The notes: generated by a model not told the origin, from the sequence alone. Shown: positions 23,324 through 34,560, numbered from the stretch's first letter. The stretch is 50,236 nucleotides of DNA from Conidiobolus incongruus B7586 (GCA_000697335.1 JNEM01016271.1:1-50236); one strand, 5' to 3'. Translations and numbers: made by a program.

Positions 23324-24271
23324 ATGAATAAGGCTATCTTCGTCTCTTTATGTTTGACTCTCTTAACTGGTGTCAATGCTCAATTGTTCGTCAAAAGAGA
23401 TGAGTTATCCGAATTGGCAGCTTTGGCTGCTGCAAGTGAAACTCCAAGTGCCCTCGAGGAGGAGAGCTGGTTGGGCGAGGTTGACATTCAACGTAGAGGT
23501 GACAATGCTGCAGCTAACGATTACGCTACAATGGATTATGAGGATGTAGCCAAACTCAATAACGACAACTACAACAATGCCAACAAGGATTACTCCAACG
23601 ATGTTCACCACGTTGATAACAGCGCATACCAAGGTTACGATACTTACAGCAACAATAGTGCAAATAGCAAGACATATAACGACAATGGTTACGCTACTAA
23701 AGATTATGGCGATTATGATAGTAACAATTCAGCTTACGAGGGTTATGACACCTATAGCAACAACAATGGTTATGCCACCAAGGACTACGGTGACTATGGC
23801 AATGGTCATCATGACAAGAACTACAACAATAATAACGACTATGCCACAAAAGATTATGGCGATTACGATACTTATAATAACGGAAATAATTACGCTACCA
23901 AAGACTACGAGGATTATGACAACGACCACCATGGCAAGAGCTACAACAACGGAAATAATTATGCCAATCAGGGATATGGCGATTATTCCAACGGTCATCA
24001 TGACAAGAGCTATAACAATGGAAACAACTACGCCAATCAGGGATATGGTGGCTACTCCGGTGGCCATCACAATAAAAACTACAGCAATGGAAACAACTAC
24101 CACAATAATGGGGGATACAGTCGTCCAAGGCCCCATCACCACCGACCATCAAAGCACTATGGAAATAACAATAACTACAGTAAGGGAAAAAACTATAGCA
24201 TGAATGACTATGCCAATATGGGGTATGAAGATTTAGCGAACTTGCAAAACAGCGCATACCAAGGCTACTAA
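23324..24271 (+). CDS. Secreted Tyr/Asn/Gly-rich repeat protein with dibasic processing sites
   Basis: A 315-residue protein from ATG 23324 to TAA 24271. Residues 1-19 are a signal peptide (MNKAIFVSLCLTLLTGVNA). Lys24-Arg25 and Arg57-Arg58 are Kex2-type dibasic sites that would release a propeptide of about 32 residues (DELSELAAL...) from a long tail. From residue 59 the tail is built of degenerate repeats of about 18-24 residues, such as YATKDYGDYD (five near-copies) and YANQGYGDYSNGHHDKSYNN. NSAYQGY occurs near the start and again at the very C-terminus. His-rich patches (GHHDK, HHHRP) lie between. Such low-complexity Tyr/Gly/Asn proteins are typical of cell-wall, adhesive or cross-linked surface material. 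No GPI signal is present, so it is probably released or wall-trapped. No family is recognised. Confidence 0.85.
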   Translation: MNKAIFVSLCLTLLTGVNAQLFVKRDELSELAALAAASETPSALEEESWLGEVDIQRRGDNAAANDYATMDYEDVAKLNNDNYNNANKDYSNDVHHVDNSAYQGYDTYSNNSANSKTYNDNGYATKDYGDYDSNNSAYEGYDTYSNNNGYATKDYGDYGNGHHDKNYNNNNDYATKDYGDYDTYNNGNNYATKDYEDYDNDHHGKSYNNGNNYANQGYGDYSNGHHDKSYNNGNNYANQGYGGYSGGHHNKNYSNGNNYHNNGGYSRPRPHHHRPSKHYGNNNNYSKGKNYSMNDYANMGYEDLANLQNSAYQGY

Positions 24272-24629
24272 TGAAATTGGCAAATTGGAAAACTTCAATA
24301 ATTTGGAGAAATCATTATATTAGTATTTTAAATGACAATTTTTTATGAAATAATCAAACAAAGAAAGTTATATATATATAATAAATAATATCAATAAAAA
24401 TTTATTTGAAATTTATTAATATTTGTATTAATAAAAAAAATAATAATTAGAAAATATTAACTATAATTGTTATCAATTAAAAATATTAATTAAAATTAAA
24501 AAAAAATAAATATTGAAACTATAAAATAGGAAGAAAATAATTTTATATGTAATCGAAATTATAATTAATATTAATTGAATAAATAATGAAAAAATTTTTA
24601 TAATAAGGAAAGTTGAAGTGAAAAATCTA
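24272..24629. other. Short intergenic spacer
   Basis: A+T-rich spacer holding the 3' end of the secreted-protein gene and the downstream flank of the tRNA gene. No other feature is visible; a T-run suited to RNA polymerase III termination (read on the minus strand) is present just beyond the tRNA. Confidence 0.4.
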
Positions 24630-24652
24630 TGCCGCCACCGTGGATTGAACAC

Positions 24653-24695
<43 letters not shown>

Positions 24696-24702
24696 AAGCA
24701 GC
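24630..24702 (-). tRNA. tRNA-Phe (anticodon GAA)
   Basis: The minus strand reads GCTGCTT-TA-GCTC...GAGC-G-TCAGA-CTGAAGA-TCTGA-AGGTC-CCGTG-TTCAATC-CACGG-TGGCGGC plus discriminator A. D stem, anticodon stem (TCAGA/TCTGA) and T stem (CCGTG/CACGG) are perfect. The acceptor stem has two G-U pairs and one U-U mismatch at 7-66. The loop CTGAAGA places GAA at 34-36. There is no intron. A and B box internal promoters (TAGCTCAGTTGG and GGTTCAATCC-like GTTCAATCC) are present. Confidence 0.95.
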
Positions 24703-24839
24703 ATATCCTCCAATTTTATTGAACCAATTTCATCATTAAATGTCCCATAATTCCTCATTCTTCTATCTAATTATAAAATAATTATAATTTTGACTTATAT
24801 ATTATAAATTTATATACCTAATTTTTCCAATTATAAGTA

Positions 24840-25916
24840 ATGGAATTATATATAAAACTAACCATAGCAGCCTTAATATTTCACCTCAATCTCATCTATA
24901 ACCAATTTTCAACTATAAAATCCTCACTTGATTTCAATGAACAGTTACTTATTACTAGAATACTATTTCAACTGATTTCGTCATTTTTAATATCTTTGGC
25001 ACTCTATGATAATATTTTTTTCCCAATATGGTTTATAATATCAAGTTTTGGAATTTGGTTCGGATGTTTGTATGCTGATAGTGTTTTAGACTATAGATAC
25101 ATATTCCCAAAATTAAAATTTTATAATAAGATTTGGAGCTTTGGCAGTATTCCCATAATTTTTGTATTGGGTATCGTTACTCTCAGTTATTTGGCAATGT
25201 TGACGACTAATTTGATATTTGGAGGGCGCGGTGGTCTTCCTGGGTATATTGAAGTGAAGGTTGATTTGTTGAATGCTCCCGATTTGGATATTGGAGATAA
25301 AAGTGAAGAACCTAACAATGATCAAAGTAAAAGTAAGTCTAAAAACTCTAATAAGAAAGGCAACAAGCAACGTGAAGGAAATGCTGCCCACTGTAGCGAA
25401 TTTTCCCAAATATCTAATTTGCCAGAAAATGAAGTAATCGAGCTACAGACGCCAGCCAAAAGTTCAGTCGTCCAACAATGCTTGGGACGTTTGCAACTCG
25501 CATTCATTGACACGTTAATTTCCTTGTACTTGTTATTAACTTACGACACAATCTTCCACCACTTCAAACTATACAGCTACGCTCCTAGCACATCCCCCAT
25601 TTTAGGAAGTTCCAACGTTCGAATTTTTGAACTTGGGATGATACAACTGATCACCTTCAACTTGTACAGACAGTTGGAAGCCACCATACTACCCAAATTG
25701 ACATTCTATTTTCAAACCAGAAAACAATTAAATCAACATTTAATTTGGTTGGAAATTTTGCCTATTGGATTTTACCTTGCAGAACTTTTGTTTATATGGA
25801 ATAATTTAGAATTTCACAAATTACCAGAACGCGTTATGACTCAGTCAGTATTTCCGTTGATAGTTGTGGTGTTGAGGTTAGTGTGGAGATGGACATCTAT
25901 TGAACCAACTAATTAA
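24840..25916 (+). CDS. Multi-pass membrane protein, function unknown
   Basis: An intronless frame from ATG 24840 to TAA 25916, 358 residues. Hydrophobic segments lie at about 5-22, 38-57 (ILFQLISSFLISLALY), 60-78, 99-125 (SIPIIFVLGIVTLSYL), 218-236 (FIDTLISLYLLLTYD), 298-318 and 335-352. Between the fourth and fifth is a hydrophilic loop of about 80 residues with a Lys/Ser/Asn-rich patch (KSKSKNSNKKGNKQ), so the protein probably has a four-plus-three or four-plus-four layout around a cytosolic loop. No conserved family motif was recognised. The start lies 138 bp from the tRNA gene, which points away from it; the short spacer must hold both promoters. Confidence 0.75.
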   Translation: MELYIKLTIAALIFHLNLIYNQFSTIKSSLDFNEQLLITRILFQLISSFLISLALYDNIFFPIWFIISSFGIWFGCLYADSVLDYRYIFPKLKFYNKIWSFGSIPIIFVLGIVTLSYLAMLTTNLIFGGRGGLPGYIEVKVDLLNAPDLDIGDKSEEPNNDQSKSKSKNSNKKGNKQREGNAAHCSEFSQISNLPENEVIELQTPAKSSVVQQCLGRLQLAFIDTLISLYLLLTYDTIFHHFKLYSYAPSTSPILGSSNVRIFELGMIQLITFNLYRQLEATILPKLTFYFQTRKQLNQHLIWLEILPIGFYLAELLFIWNNLEFHKLPERVMTQSVFPLIVVVLRLVWRWTSIEPTN

Positions 25917-26189
25917 ATTCATATTTAATTCATATTTAATTCAAATTTTCAAATTAAATTTCAACTTTCATAATATATTTTAATGATTTTAATCATTCCT
26001 AATAGGTTAAAATATTATGATTGTATAAATCATAATTTTAATAATTCAATTTTATAAATTAATAAGATAATTATATATATTTATTTTCAAACAATATAAT
26101 ATTTAATATTTTATTTATTGAAAATTATAATAATGATAGTTAAAATGAAATTTTTTTATAATTTAATTTGATTAAAATAGTTATTTTAT
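25917..26189. other. 3' flank of the membrane protein gene
   Basis: A+T-rich; begins with a short tandem of the unit aattcatattt (about 25917-25945). Nothing else is recognised. Confidence 0.4.
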
Positions 26190-26315
26190 AAATTTATATA
26201 TTATATATTATTACCATAGAATTGAAAAAATGGGAAATTTTTTAATTTTTGATTTTTCAAACATATTATTAGTTTCAAATAAAAAAAATATATACAAAAC
26301 AAATAGGAAAATAAA
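26190..26315. repeat. Dispersed repeat R2, copy A
   Basis: About 100-125 bp matching 33062-33185 in the same orientation. Shared blocks are tgggaaattttttaattt, atttttcaaacatattatt and tatatacaaa. A weaker match lies at about 49713-49800. In all three cases an A+T block with few CA/TG steps follows immediately on the right, so R2 may be the edge of a larger element whose body has decayed. Confidence 0.6.
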
Positions 26316-27600
26316 TAGTTTTTAATTATATATATATATATAATAACTTTTTTGATTAAAAAAATAATTTTTTAAAATTAGTTATTTAATTTAATTATAC
26401 TTAAACAAAATAATAACTATCAAAAGTTTTTTATTTTAGTATTAGTAAAATTTAAACATTAACCTTTTAAAATTATTTAAAATTTATAAGTAGCTTTTAA
26501 TAATAAAGTATTATTTAAATTAACAATTTATCACTAGGTAAATTATTTTAAAGCTAAGAAAAAAACTTTAAAACTAATTAAAATCTAAAAAACTAATTTT
26601 AATTATTATTCTTTTAATTATTAATAAAGTGAAAAAATATATTAAAAAGTATCTTTTTATTTTAACTAAAGAATTATTAAAATATTTTAATATTAGTTAC
26701 ATAATCATTTTGTATATATTACAGTTTAAATTAAAAATTAATTAATAAAAATATAAAATTAATATCTTAAAATTTAATTAAAACATAAAATAAGCTAAAG
26801 TAACTATTGTTAAACAAAACTTACTAAGGTATAACTAAAAATTAAAGCTTTTACAATAAATTATTATAATTAATGAATCTTAAATTCTTATATTATCTTT
26901 TACTAAAACATAAATTAAAGTGTTGGATTAAGTTAAATAAATTATTTTTATAAATTTTTTTAAATAAACATTTTATTGATAAGTAAATATTAATTATAAT
27001 AATAAATTATAATAATATATATTATTTTTATTTAGTTTTTAAAAGAAAATCAATTAATAGTAAACTTTATATTTTTTTAAATAAAATTATTTTAAATTAG
27101 TATTTTTAATATAATTTAAGAAAGTTTATTATTTTATATAAAAATTATATAATACATAAATTTAAAGTTATAAAAAACTTTCTAATAAAAAATAACTAGA
27201 AAAAACTATTATATCTGTCTCTTATACACATCTAAATAATTAATTTGAAATAATACTTTATTATTAAAAGCTATTTATCAATTTTAATTAATTTTAAAAG
27301 GTTTATAATTAAGTTTTATTATTATTAAAATTAAAGAATTTTGATAATTATTATTTAATTCAAGTATTATTAAATTAAATAATAAATTTTAAAGAATTAA
27401 CTATTTAAATCATAAAAAATATCATATAAATATATATTTTGCTATTTGTTTATTTATTTTTTATCATTTGAAATAAATAATATATTTGAAAATAAAAAAA
27501 TTAAAAAAATTTTTTTTCCAATTAAAAGAAATAGTAAATCAGAGTTTAGTTATATTTTTATAAATATAAATATATTAAATTAAAAATTTACAAATTATAA
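26316..27600. repeat. A+T block with low CA/TG, right of R2 copy A
   Basis: No gene or coding trace. The composition is close to pure A/T with few CA and TG steps, as in 1-2085, though less extreme. The Tn5 mosaic-end sequence at 27215-27233 sits inside it. It is probably a decayed, mutated repeat body; the family is unreadable. Confidence 0.4.
27215..27233. other. Exact Tn5 mosaic end (Nextera adapter) sequence
   Basis: CTGTCTCTTATACACATCT is the full 19-base hyperactive Tn5 mosaic end, in the orientation in which a short-insert read runs out of genomic DNA into adapter. Nothing else nearby resembles Tn5. This is almost certainly an untrimmed library adapter built into the assembly, so the join between the left and right flanks is doubtful. 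Confidence 0.97.
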
Positions 27601-30030
27601 TATATTATCTAATAATATATAATTTGAATTATCAGCTGGGACAATAAACTGATCAAAATATAAAACTAGAATAGAAGAGTATTTTAAATACAAAACAAAA
27701 TAACTGGTAATAGTGTATTTTAAATTGAATTACTAAATCTAATTATATTAATAATATAATATCATATAATCCAAAATTTAAACAGAATCAGACAAATTCT
27801 TAATATTCTCTACCAATTCCTGCTTTTTGAAACTTTAATTATCAAACACTCCCAAAATACATAATATCCTATAGGGGTCAATTTCATCTCAACCAAACTT
27901 TAATACATTTCAATAGCACCAAACTACAATAGCAAATATTCGATAAGAATCTAAATAGAATTAATGTTATTAGTGAATCAAATAAATCAATAGACTTTTC
28001 AAATCTAATTTAATCAAAAAAACATAAAATTCATTGTATTAATAAATACCATTGTAATTAGAATTAGAATTCAACACTTGTTCTTAAGGAAAGTATATGG
28101 TGAATTATTAGCAATTCAAAAGTTGAAAAATGTATTTAATTATACACACATCATACACTTTAATAACCTCAGTATCATTCATTATTATTAGCTTTTAGGA
28201 ACTTTCACTGTATGTTGAAATCAGTTAAATTGTCCGAAACACATTAGAAGCAACTTGTGATAGAGAATTCAAACTTATTGCTTGAAGTTGTAGAGTTTAA
28301 AAATTAAAATAAAACTACGGTTAGATTGAAGAGTAAAATTCAAAATTATGTTAAACTAATTTTTATAATAGAAATGAATCCTAATATGGTAATACCTTAT
28401 TTATAATACAAACTGAGAAGTATTTATATTAAATTTTCAAAGTATTGTAAAAGAGAATCAACAATCAATGAAACATTTATCAAAACTTTGGTTCAAATTT
28501 TAATTAAAGAGTGGTTAATATAAAAATTTTAATTTATTCATAATTTTTAATATATCAATACTATAGAGAATTAAATCATTTATTAAATGAGTTAATTCTA
28601 GACATTATTCTTTTATTGTCTTCCAAAATAAAAAGAAAAAAGAGTTATATTATTTTAAATTCTATTACTAATAACTATTTTAATTAAAAAATTGCTAATT
28701 ATATATATTACATAATATAATCATTCTGTTAAGCTTAAATTGCTTTGATATAGGATATTTATATTAAGATACATAATTTTTTACTAATACCTTAATCATT
28801 ACCAGTGATAATATCAATTCATTATAATAAAATTGCAATTCAATTTCTAATACTTTGTATAGATTCATTTTAATACTGAAATTAGTTCCAGTATCATTTC
28901 ATATTTAACACCCTATCTGTAACAACGTGATAGCCACTTGGTCCAAGTGAGAATCTAGTCTTTTCTTTCGTCATTCCACTTTCATTATACTAAAATTACA
29001 TGGTTTTTAAAAAAATTGTCAAACTTGTTCGATGATAATAAATTTAACAATTTAATTGATTATTATTGCTCCAAAATATTTAATAAAAAAGGGTTTTTTT
29101 CATAATAATTAAAATAAATTAAATACAAGTTAATATTTAAAAAAATAGATTTATATTGACAATTAAAAAAGTATTAATTGAATGAATTATTATTTAAAAA
29201 TAATAAAAAATTAAAAATTATATAAATTAAAAAAAAGAAAATATTAAAAAATTATTATTGTTTCAAAATATAAAAATGAATTATGTATTAATTTAGAATT
29301 GATAAATTGAAAATTTTATTGTTTGGAATGAATAGTCCCTTAATAGTAAATTGAAAATTTTTACATTATTCTGTTTGATGTGGTGATGACTTTTAATATA
29401 CTAAATAATGAGTTTAATAAGGTACATAGAAATAATAGTAGGGGTATAAGTTTTTTTCAAATTATCCAGTATTATTATTAACTACTTAATGTATTACTTT
29501 TATAAGCATTAATAATATAATCGAATATACTCTATTCACTTATACTTCTCGTCAAATTTTATATTAAGATTAACTCCTTATTCAGGAGAATATTGAGATT
29601 AAAAACTGAGGCAACTTGTTTAATAATATTTTTTCATTAATCCAAACCTATACCTTATTTGCTACGATATGGTTAAGGTTTGAGATAGAGTTATCAAATC
29701 GCTATAGATACATCATTGATTGATTTGTGGGGTAAATTGTTTTGAGTATTGATAGATTTCGAATATGGTTTATATAATTTGATACCGTAGATTTTATAAC
29801 TTAAACCCCTTGTGATTTTTACCTCTATTTTTAATAACAAAAGATGAAAACTTATAAATAAAAGGAAATATCTAAAAATCTTGGATTTTTTTCCCTTTGC
29901 ATAATTTGATGAAAAAATCATATAATTAATAGTAACCTCAGTTTATATTTACTATACTATCATTTTTTTTGATTATTAATAAGCTACCATATCAATTTAA
30001 TAATAATCATATCGTTAAAATTAATTTGAG
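27601..30030. other. Long intergenic stretch
   Basis: A+T-rich, with slightly more C from about 27770 to 28300 and near 28900-28990. Open runs there (for example LRKVYGELLAIQKLKNVFNY at about 28090) are within what chance gives at this composition. No gene, tRNA or repeat is called. The last few hundred bases should hold the promoter of the gene at 30031. Confidence 0.45.
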
Positions 30031-31362
30031 ATGGGTAACGCTCATCAGAGTAACAGAAGTAACAGTATCCACGATTCGATGACGAAAATGAAGTCACATT
30101 CCATAACTCCCACTTCTACAAATTCGGGATCGTTTCATAGGAGAGAGACTAAAATGGTCCATTTTAAAGTTGATCATTTAATTAGTCACTGGCATCATTC
30201 TAGTAAACCCAATTTGAGGGGTATGTTGGACCCAGATTTACCATATCGTCTGTATTCACTAATTGCTCCCGATGGAGATGACGGCGACCCGCATTTGTTG
30301 TTGGGACTTTTACACTTTGCATTGGCTCAGAAATTGTTGAAATCTTTGCCGAAGGGGAAGACAATTCCTATGAGTCATTTGGATCATTTGTTACACTACT
30401 ACCCTAATTTGCCGAATGTTGCATACCAGGCGATTGAGAGTCTGGGTCCTTTTCACGAGGGTGAATTCAATTTTGATCTCATAGGTCACCAGCATTTGAT
30501 TTTGGTGCAGCTGATGAAAGCTTTGCAACATATCATCCAGTGCAAAGTTGATGAAGTGCACAGTATTGGGATTTCTAGTATGGAAGAATTCAAACATTGT
30601 AATGTCGACAGATTCATGTTCAGGTGCGAGGGTAGTGCTGAAATGGTGGGATACTTGGCGATTGTCCAGCTAAAAAAGCTCATGCGCGTCGGTTTTCAAC
30701 TCGGAGATATCGATGCAGTTGTCAGTTACCCCGGTCTGGATCTGAGTGTTCGGAGTGCTGAACTCGAAGAGAATGTGGAGCGATGGCTACACAGCATGAG
30801 TCCAAAGCTTCCCCATGGCAAGAAAGCTGCATGCCTATCGCTAATGATATTCTGTAAAGAGGCATGGCTTTTCAAGCCCGCAGGCACCCTTCAGAGCTAC
30901 TTCGACTGGGATCTACCCACGTGGATGCACGATGCCACGGTGCAAGATGGCTTAAATTATCTTGAACTCGAACTAGTCCTAAATGGACGTGACGTGCGTT
31001 TGGATGCCGAGCACGACATCCACTTCAATTTCTTTCAAGCGATTGACCTCCTGCTCCCGCTCCTAAGCCATCCGCTACCCGCCACTCTATTCGCTCGGGA
31101 CTGCCATCTCGTCAAAACCAAATTCTCGGACAAGGGCAACGCTGCTCAATTGATACAACTCAGCAGCAACAGTTATGTGAATTTGCCCACACCCCACCCC
31201 TTCAAGGGGAATTACCTCGGCATTCGCGGCGACGCTAGGGTCCAGAACGCATTTATGGTGAAGGACAAGCGATTGATCGGTATCGGTATGGCCTTGGGTT
31301 TAATTGAGCACATTGAACTGAAACAAGTATACCACACTAATTTTACAGATGCTACAAATTAA
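30031..31362 (+). CDS. Intronless orphan protein, 443 residues, function unknown
   Basis: Single frame from ATG 30031 to TAA 31362. I recognise no family. Residues 1-45 are polar and Ser/Thr/His-rich and look disordered. The rest looks like a compact, mostly helical soluble domain with many His and Leu (PHLLLGLLHFALAQKLL, HLDHLLHYYPNLPN, HQHLILVQLMKAL) and a Trp/His-rich middle (FDWDLPTWMHDA). MGNAHQS resembles an N-myristoylation start but has Gln where the consensus needs a small residue, so lipidation is doubtful. Base composition changes along the gene: the second half (from about 30600) is much richer in G and C than the first. The frame is long, clean and far from chance, so the gene is real; its role is unknown. 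Confidence 0.82.
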   Translation: MGNAHQSNRSNSIHDSMTKMKSHSITPTSTNSGSFHRRETKMVHFKVDHLISHWHHSSKPNLRGMLDPDLPYRLYSLIAPDGDDGDPHLLLGLLHFALAQKLLKSLPKGKTIPMSHLDHLLHYYPNLPNVAYQAIESLGPFHEGEFNFDLIGHQHLILVQLMKALQHIIQCKVDEVHSIGISSMEEFKHCNVDRFMFRCEGSAEMVGYLAIVQLKKLMRVGFQLGDIDAVVSYPGLDLSVRSAELEENVERWLHSMSPKLPHGKKAACLSLMIFCKEAWLFKPAGTLQSYFDWDLPTWMHDATVQDGLNYLELELVLNGRDVRLDAEHDIHFNFFQAIDLLLPLLSHPLPATLFARDCHLVKTKFSDKGNAAQLIQLSSNSYVNLPTPHPFKGNYLGIRGDARVQNAFMVKDKRLIGIGMALGLIEHIELKQVYHTNFTDATN

Positions 31363-33061
31363 TTTCATTTTGTATATGCTGGACAAAATCATTAATAAAA
31401 AACTATTCAAAATTCTATAATAATTATTCCAAATCAAATTGAAATTGATAAGGTAAATCAGTATGAGATAATGTCACTTTATTAAAATATACCAAATTTA
31501 AGCATATTTAATAATTTATAATATATATAAATTTTTTTTATAAAAGTTAAAAGTTTAAAATTAATAAATTATCACTAAATTTTTTAAATTAATTTTGGCT
31601 TTCAATATATTTAAAAATTATAAAATTAAAAAAATATATGTATTATTAAATTAAATTGTGTTTAGAATTTTAAAAGTGTAAACTCATAATTTACATAAAA
31701 AACTTTTCATCAAGCTTATGTTTTTACAAATCACTATTTTCTAGTAATCTAATCTTGTAATCGGTACTATTGTACTTAGTACAATGTTCTGTTAGATATT
31801 TGATATATTTTGTGAATCAAATCCAATAATATTACTACTAATGAGCATCTTAAAAAATTGATAATGATAAGATTGTATACATCGAAATTAATATTTTATA
31901 TTTATATTGAATTTAATAAATTATTTTTTTTAATTCTTTTATTAGGAATAATATTGAAAAATAATTAATTTATTAAATTCACTTAAATAATTAATAGATT
32001 TTACTTAGCACTAATAGTGAATTTTTTAATTTATTAAAATCAAACAAGTTTTATATATATTAAAGTTTGATTTTAGTACATTTGTGTAGGAGTAATAAAT
32101 TACAAGATTAGGTTATGATAATTTGCAAGTGACTGTCACAATAATGTAAGTTAATTTCTATAATTATAATCTTTAATTTGATTTATTAATACAAATATAA
32201 ATTAAAAATTATTTTGGTATTTGTTAAAAATAATGAATATTTTGAAGAATAATGATTTAATAATTTTTAAATTATTCTTGATTATTTAAAATCTATTGTA
32301 TTTAACCTTATTTTTTTGCTGCTAGATCATTAAAAGATAGTATATTTGATTACAAAATTGAACTGATAAGTATAAGGCAATATGGTTGTTAAAACTATTA
32401 CCAATATATAGTTGGAATATTCAAATATTAAATGTATCATATTTCTTTACGATATCAGGTACTCAAGTTTTTCTAAGACTTTATTCTTTTTCTAATTTAA
32501 AATTTTATAATTGGATTTAAAATAATATATATATTTGGATTATATATAGTATTACCACATTGAGGTAGGTCTCTATTATTTTTCAGTTTCTGCATCATAG
32601 CTATAAATTTTTCTCTTCCTCTTTTACATAAATGATTTAATAATTAATTTAAATATGATACAATACTAAACATTATCACTTTGTTTTCGCTATTAATATG
32701 AAAACCAATTGTTAAATTGAAACCACCATGGGGCTATGTGAATTATTCTGGAGATTTGAAATAAAGATTTAGATCCAAGTTATTATAACTGAGAATTTAT
32801 ATATTGCCTATGGACTGTCATTTTGATTGTTATTAGTTGTACATCATTTCAATCCTTTTGTCCCTTTCATAAAACTTAGTTACTTGTACTGATTATTACT
32901 AACTCAATTTGCATGTAATACATATTCTCAAAATTCTTATATAATGTTCAACTTAAATAATCTATTATTGAGGAAATTGGTACTATGTCAATAGTCTTTA
33001 AATTTTGATATGCTACCAGTTTCTCTAATAGTTATGACAGAAGGATATTAGAATTTATTTT
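31363..33061. other. Intergenic, nothing recognised
   Basis: A+T-rich spacer with ordinary CA/TG content. A slightly more balanced stretch at about 32690-32960 gives no convincing frame. Confidence 0.5.
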
Positions 33062-33185
33062 TAATTATATTTATTACATAATATTACCTTGAATTTGAAA
33101 TAATGGGAAATTTTTTAATTTCCAATTTTTCAAACATATTATTAGTTTGAAATGAATAAATATATACAAAGTTAATAGGAAATTA
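33062..33185. repeat. Dispersed repeat R2, copy B
   Basis: Second copy of R2 (see 26190-26315), direct orientation, about 80-85% identical by eye over the best 90 bases. Again followed on its right by A+T-only DNA. Confidence 0.6.
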
Positions 33186-34560
33186 TATATTTATATTATA
33201 TATTTATTTTTATATATCATATATTCAAATGTTTATTTATTTTTAATTGCAAAAAATTCCCATTATTAAAAATGCAGAGTAATATTAATATAATTCCCAG
33301 ATTTTAATTATTATTAAATGAAGTGTTGTAAAAAATATGGATTTAACGATATATATAATTAAGAAATTTGAATTATTTTGATTTTATAGTTTTAATAATG
33401 AATTATAAGTTTTTTAGTTTATATTTTCACAATATGACAATATTAAGATATTGAATAAGTATATATATATATATATATATCATATTATAAATATTTTATA
33501 TATCAATACTATAATTTTTGGATTGTTTAATGTTTTAAATATTAGATCTCTTTTGATAATTAAATTCAAGTTAAAATTTTATTTTTATTTTTAATTAATA
33601 TAATTTTTAAAAATATTTAAACTATATTTAAAAATTAATAAAAATAGTTTTACTTATTTATTTCAAAGATTTTTTTCAAAAAAATAATTATATCAATAAA
33701 ATTTATTTAATTAATATATTGAGAAGTAATGATCATTTTAATTTTTTAACAAATATTATTTATGGTTTTCTATTGTTAAGAATTATTATTTATTTTATAA
33801 TAATAGTGTGTTACTTAATTAAGTATATTTTTATATATTTTATTATTAAAATTAAGTAAAATATTTAATGGATTATTTAGAGAAAATAAAAAATTTATAT
33901 TATAACAAATTATTTATTAAAAATTCTTTAATAGTTTAATATTATTAATATAATAAATACTATATAAAACATAATTTACTTTAAATTATATTAATTATAC
34001 ATAATTTACTTTAAATTATATTAATTATATATAATTTATAATATTAACTAGCTTCTTAAACAGATAAAAAATATAAATAATCTATAAAATTCAATATTAT
34101 ATCAAAAAATATTAATGAAATTTATAGTTACAAATATCAAGTTAAAAGTGAAATAAATCTTAATTAAATAAATTTATATTAATCATGATCATAGGTACTT
34201 ATAGGTAGGGCAAAGCAAAATACAAATAAACCAGTAAAATTTTCTTTGGAATATTTATAATTAAATTTTTAAAAGCTATCTGTCTTATAATTTTATTCAT
34301 TGAATGAATTTAAAATTCAATATAAATTTTTAATAATTAAAATTATAAATTATTGGATAAATAATTTTTTTAATGGATTTAGTATAATATTATAAAATTG
34401 AATTTTAATATAATAGAAAATTATTTAAATTTTTAATTATTTATTATTTTAATTATAAAATTAATTAAAAATTTTTTATACATGATATTTATAATATATC
34501 TAATGTTACTATAAAAATTCTTATAATAATAATTATAATATTAATTAAATATAAATAAAT
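33186..34560. repeat. A+T block right of R2 copy B
   Basis: Nearly pure A/T with scarce CA/TG, especially 33560-34080. It contains a (TA)n run at 33460-33480 and the 30-bp tandem duplication at 33969-34028. No coding trace. Confidence 0.4.
33969..34028. repeat. Perfect 30-bp tandem duplication
   Basis: The unit from 33969 to 33998 (beginning acataatttact) is repeated exactly at 33999-34028, with a partial third copy after it. Confidence 0.9.

Noticed and set aside
23405-24257. Long open frames on the opposite strand and in other frames of the secreted repeat-protein gene
   Set aside because: They are shadows of a regular codon repeat; they give low-complexity Val/Ile or Thr/Met strings, while the + frame has a signal peptide and promoter.
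27215-27233. A genuine Tn5/IS50 insertion
   Set aside because: The hyperactive mosaic end is a laboratory hybrid sequence and no transposase or second end is present; a library adapter explains it.
28030-28220. Open + strand run (LRKVYGELLAIQKLKNVF and following)
   Set aside because: Same reason: length and composition within chance, with no second line of evidence.
29694-29921. Minus-strand open frame of 75 codons
   Set aside because: Lys/Ile/Tyr/Ser-rich as expected from A+T-rich noncoding DNA; no neighbouring exon or family motif.
30031-30051. N-myristoylation signal at the start of the 443-residue orphan
   Set aside because: MGNAHQ has Gln at the position that needs Ser, Thr, Ala, Gly, Cys or Asn, so it misses the consensus.
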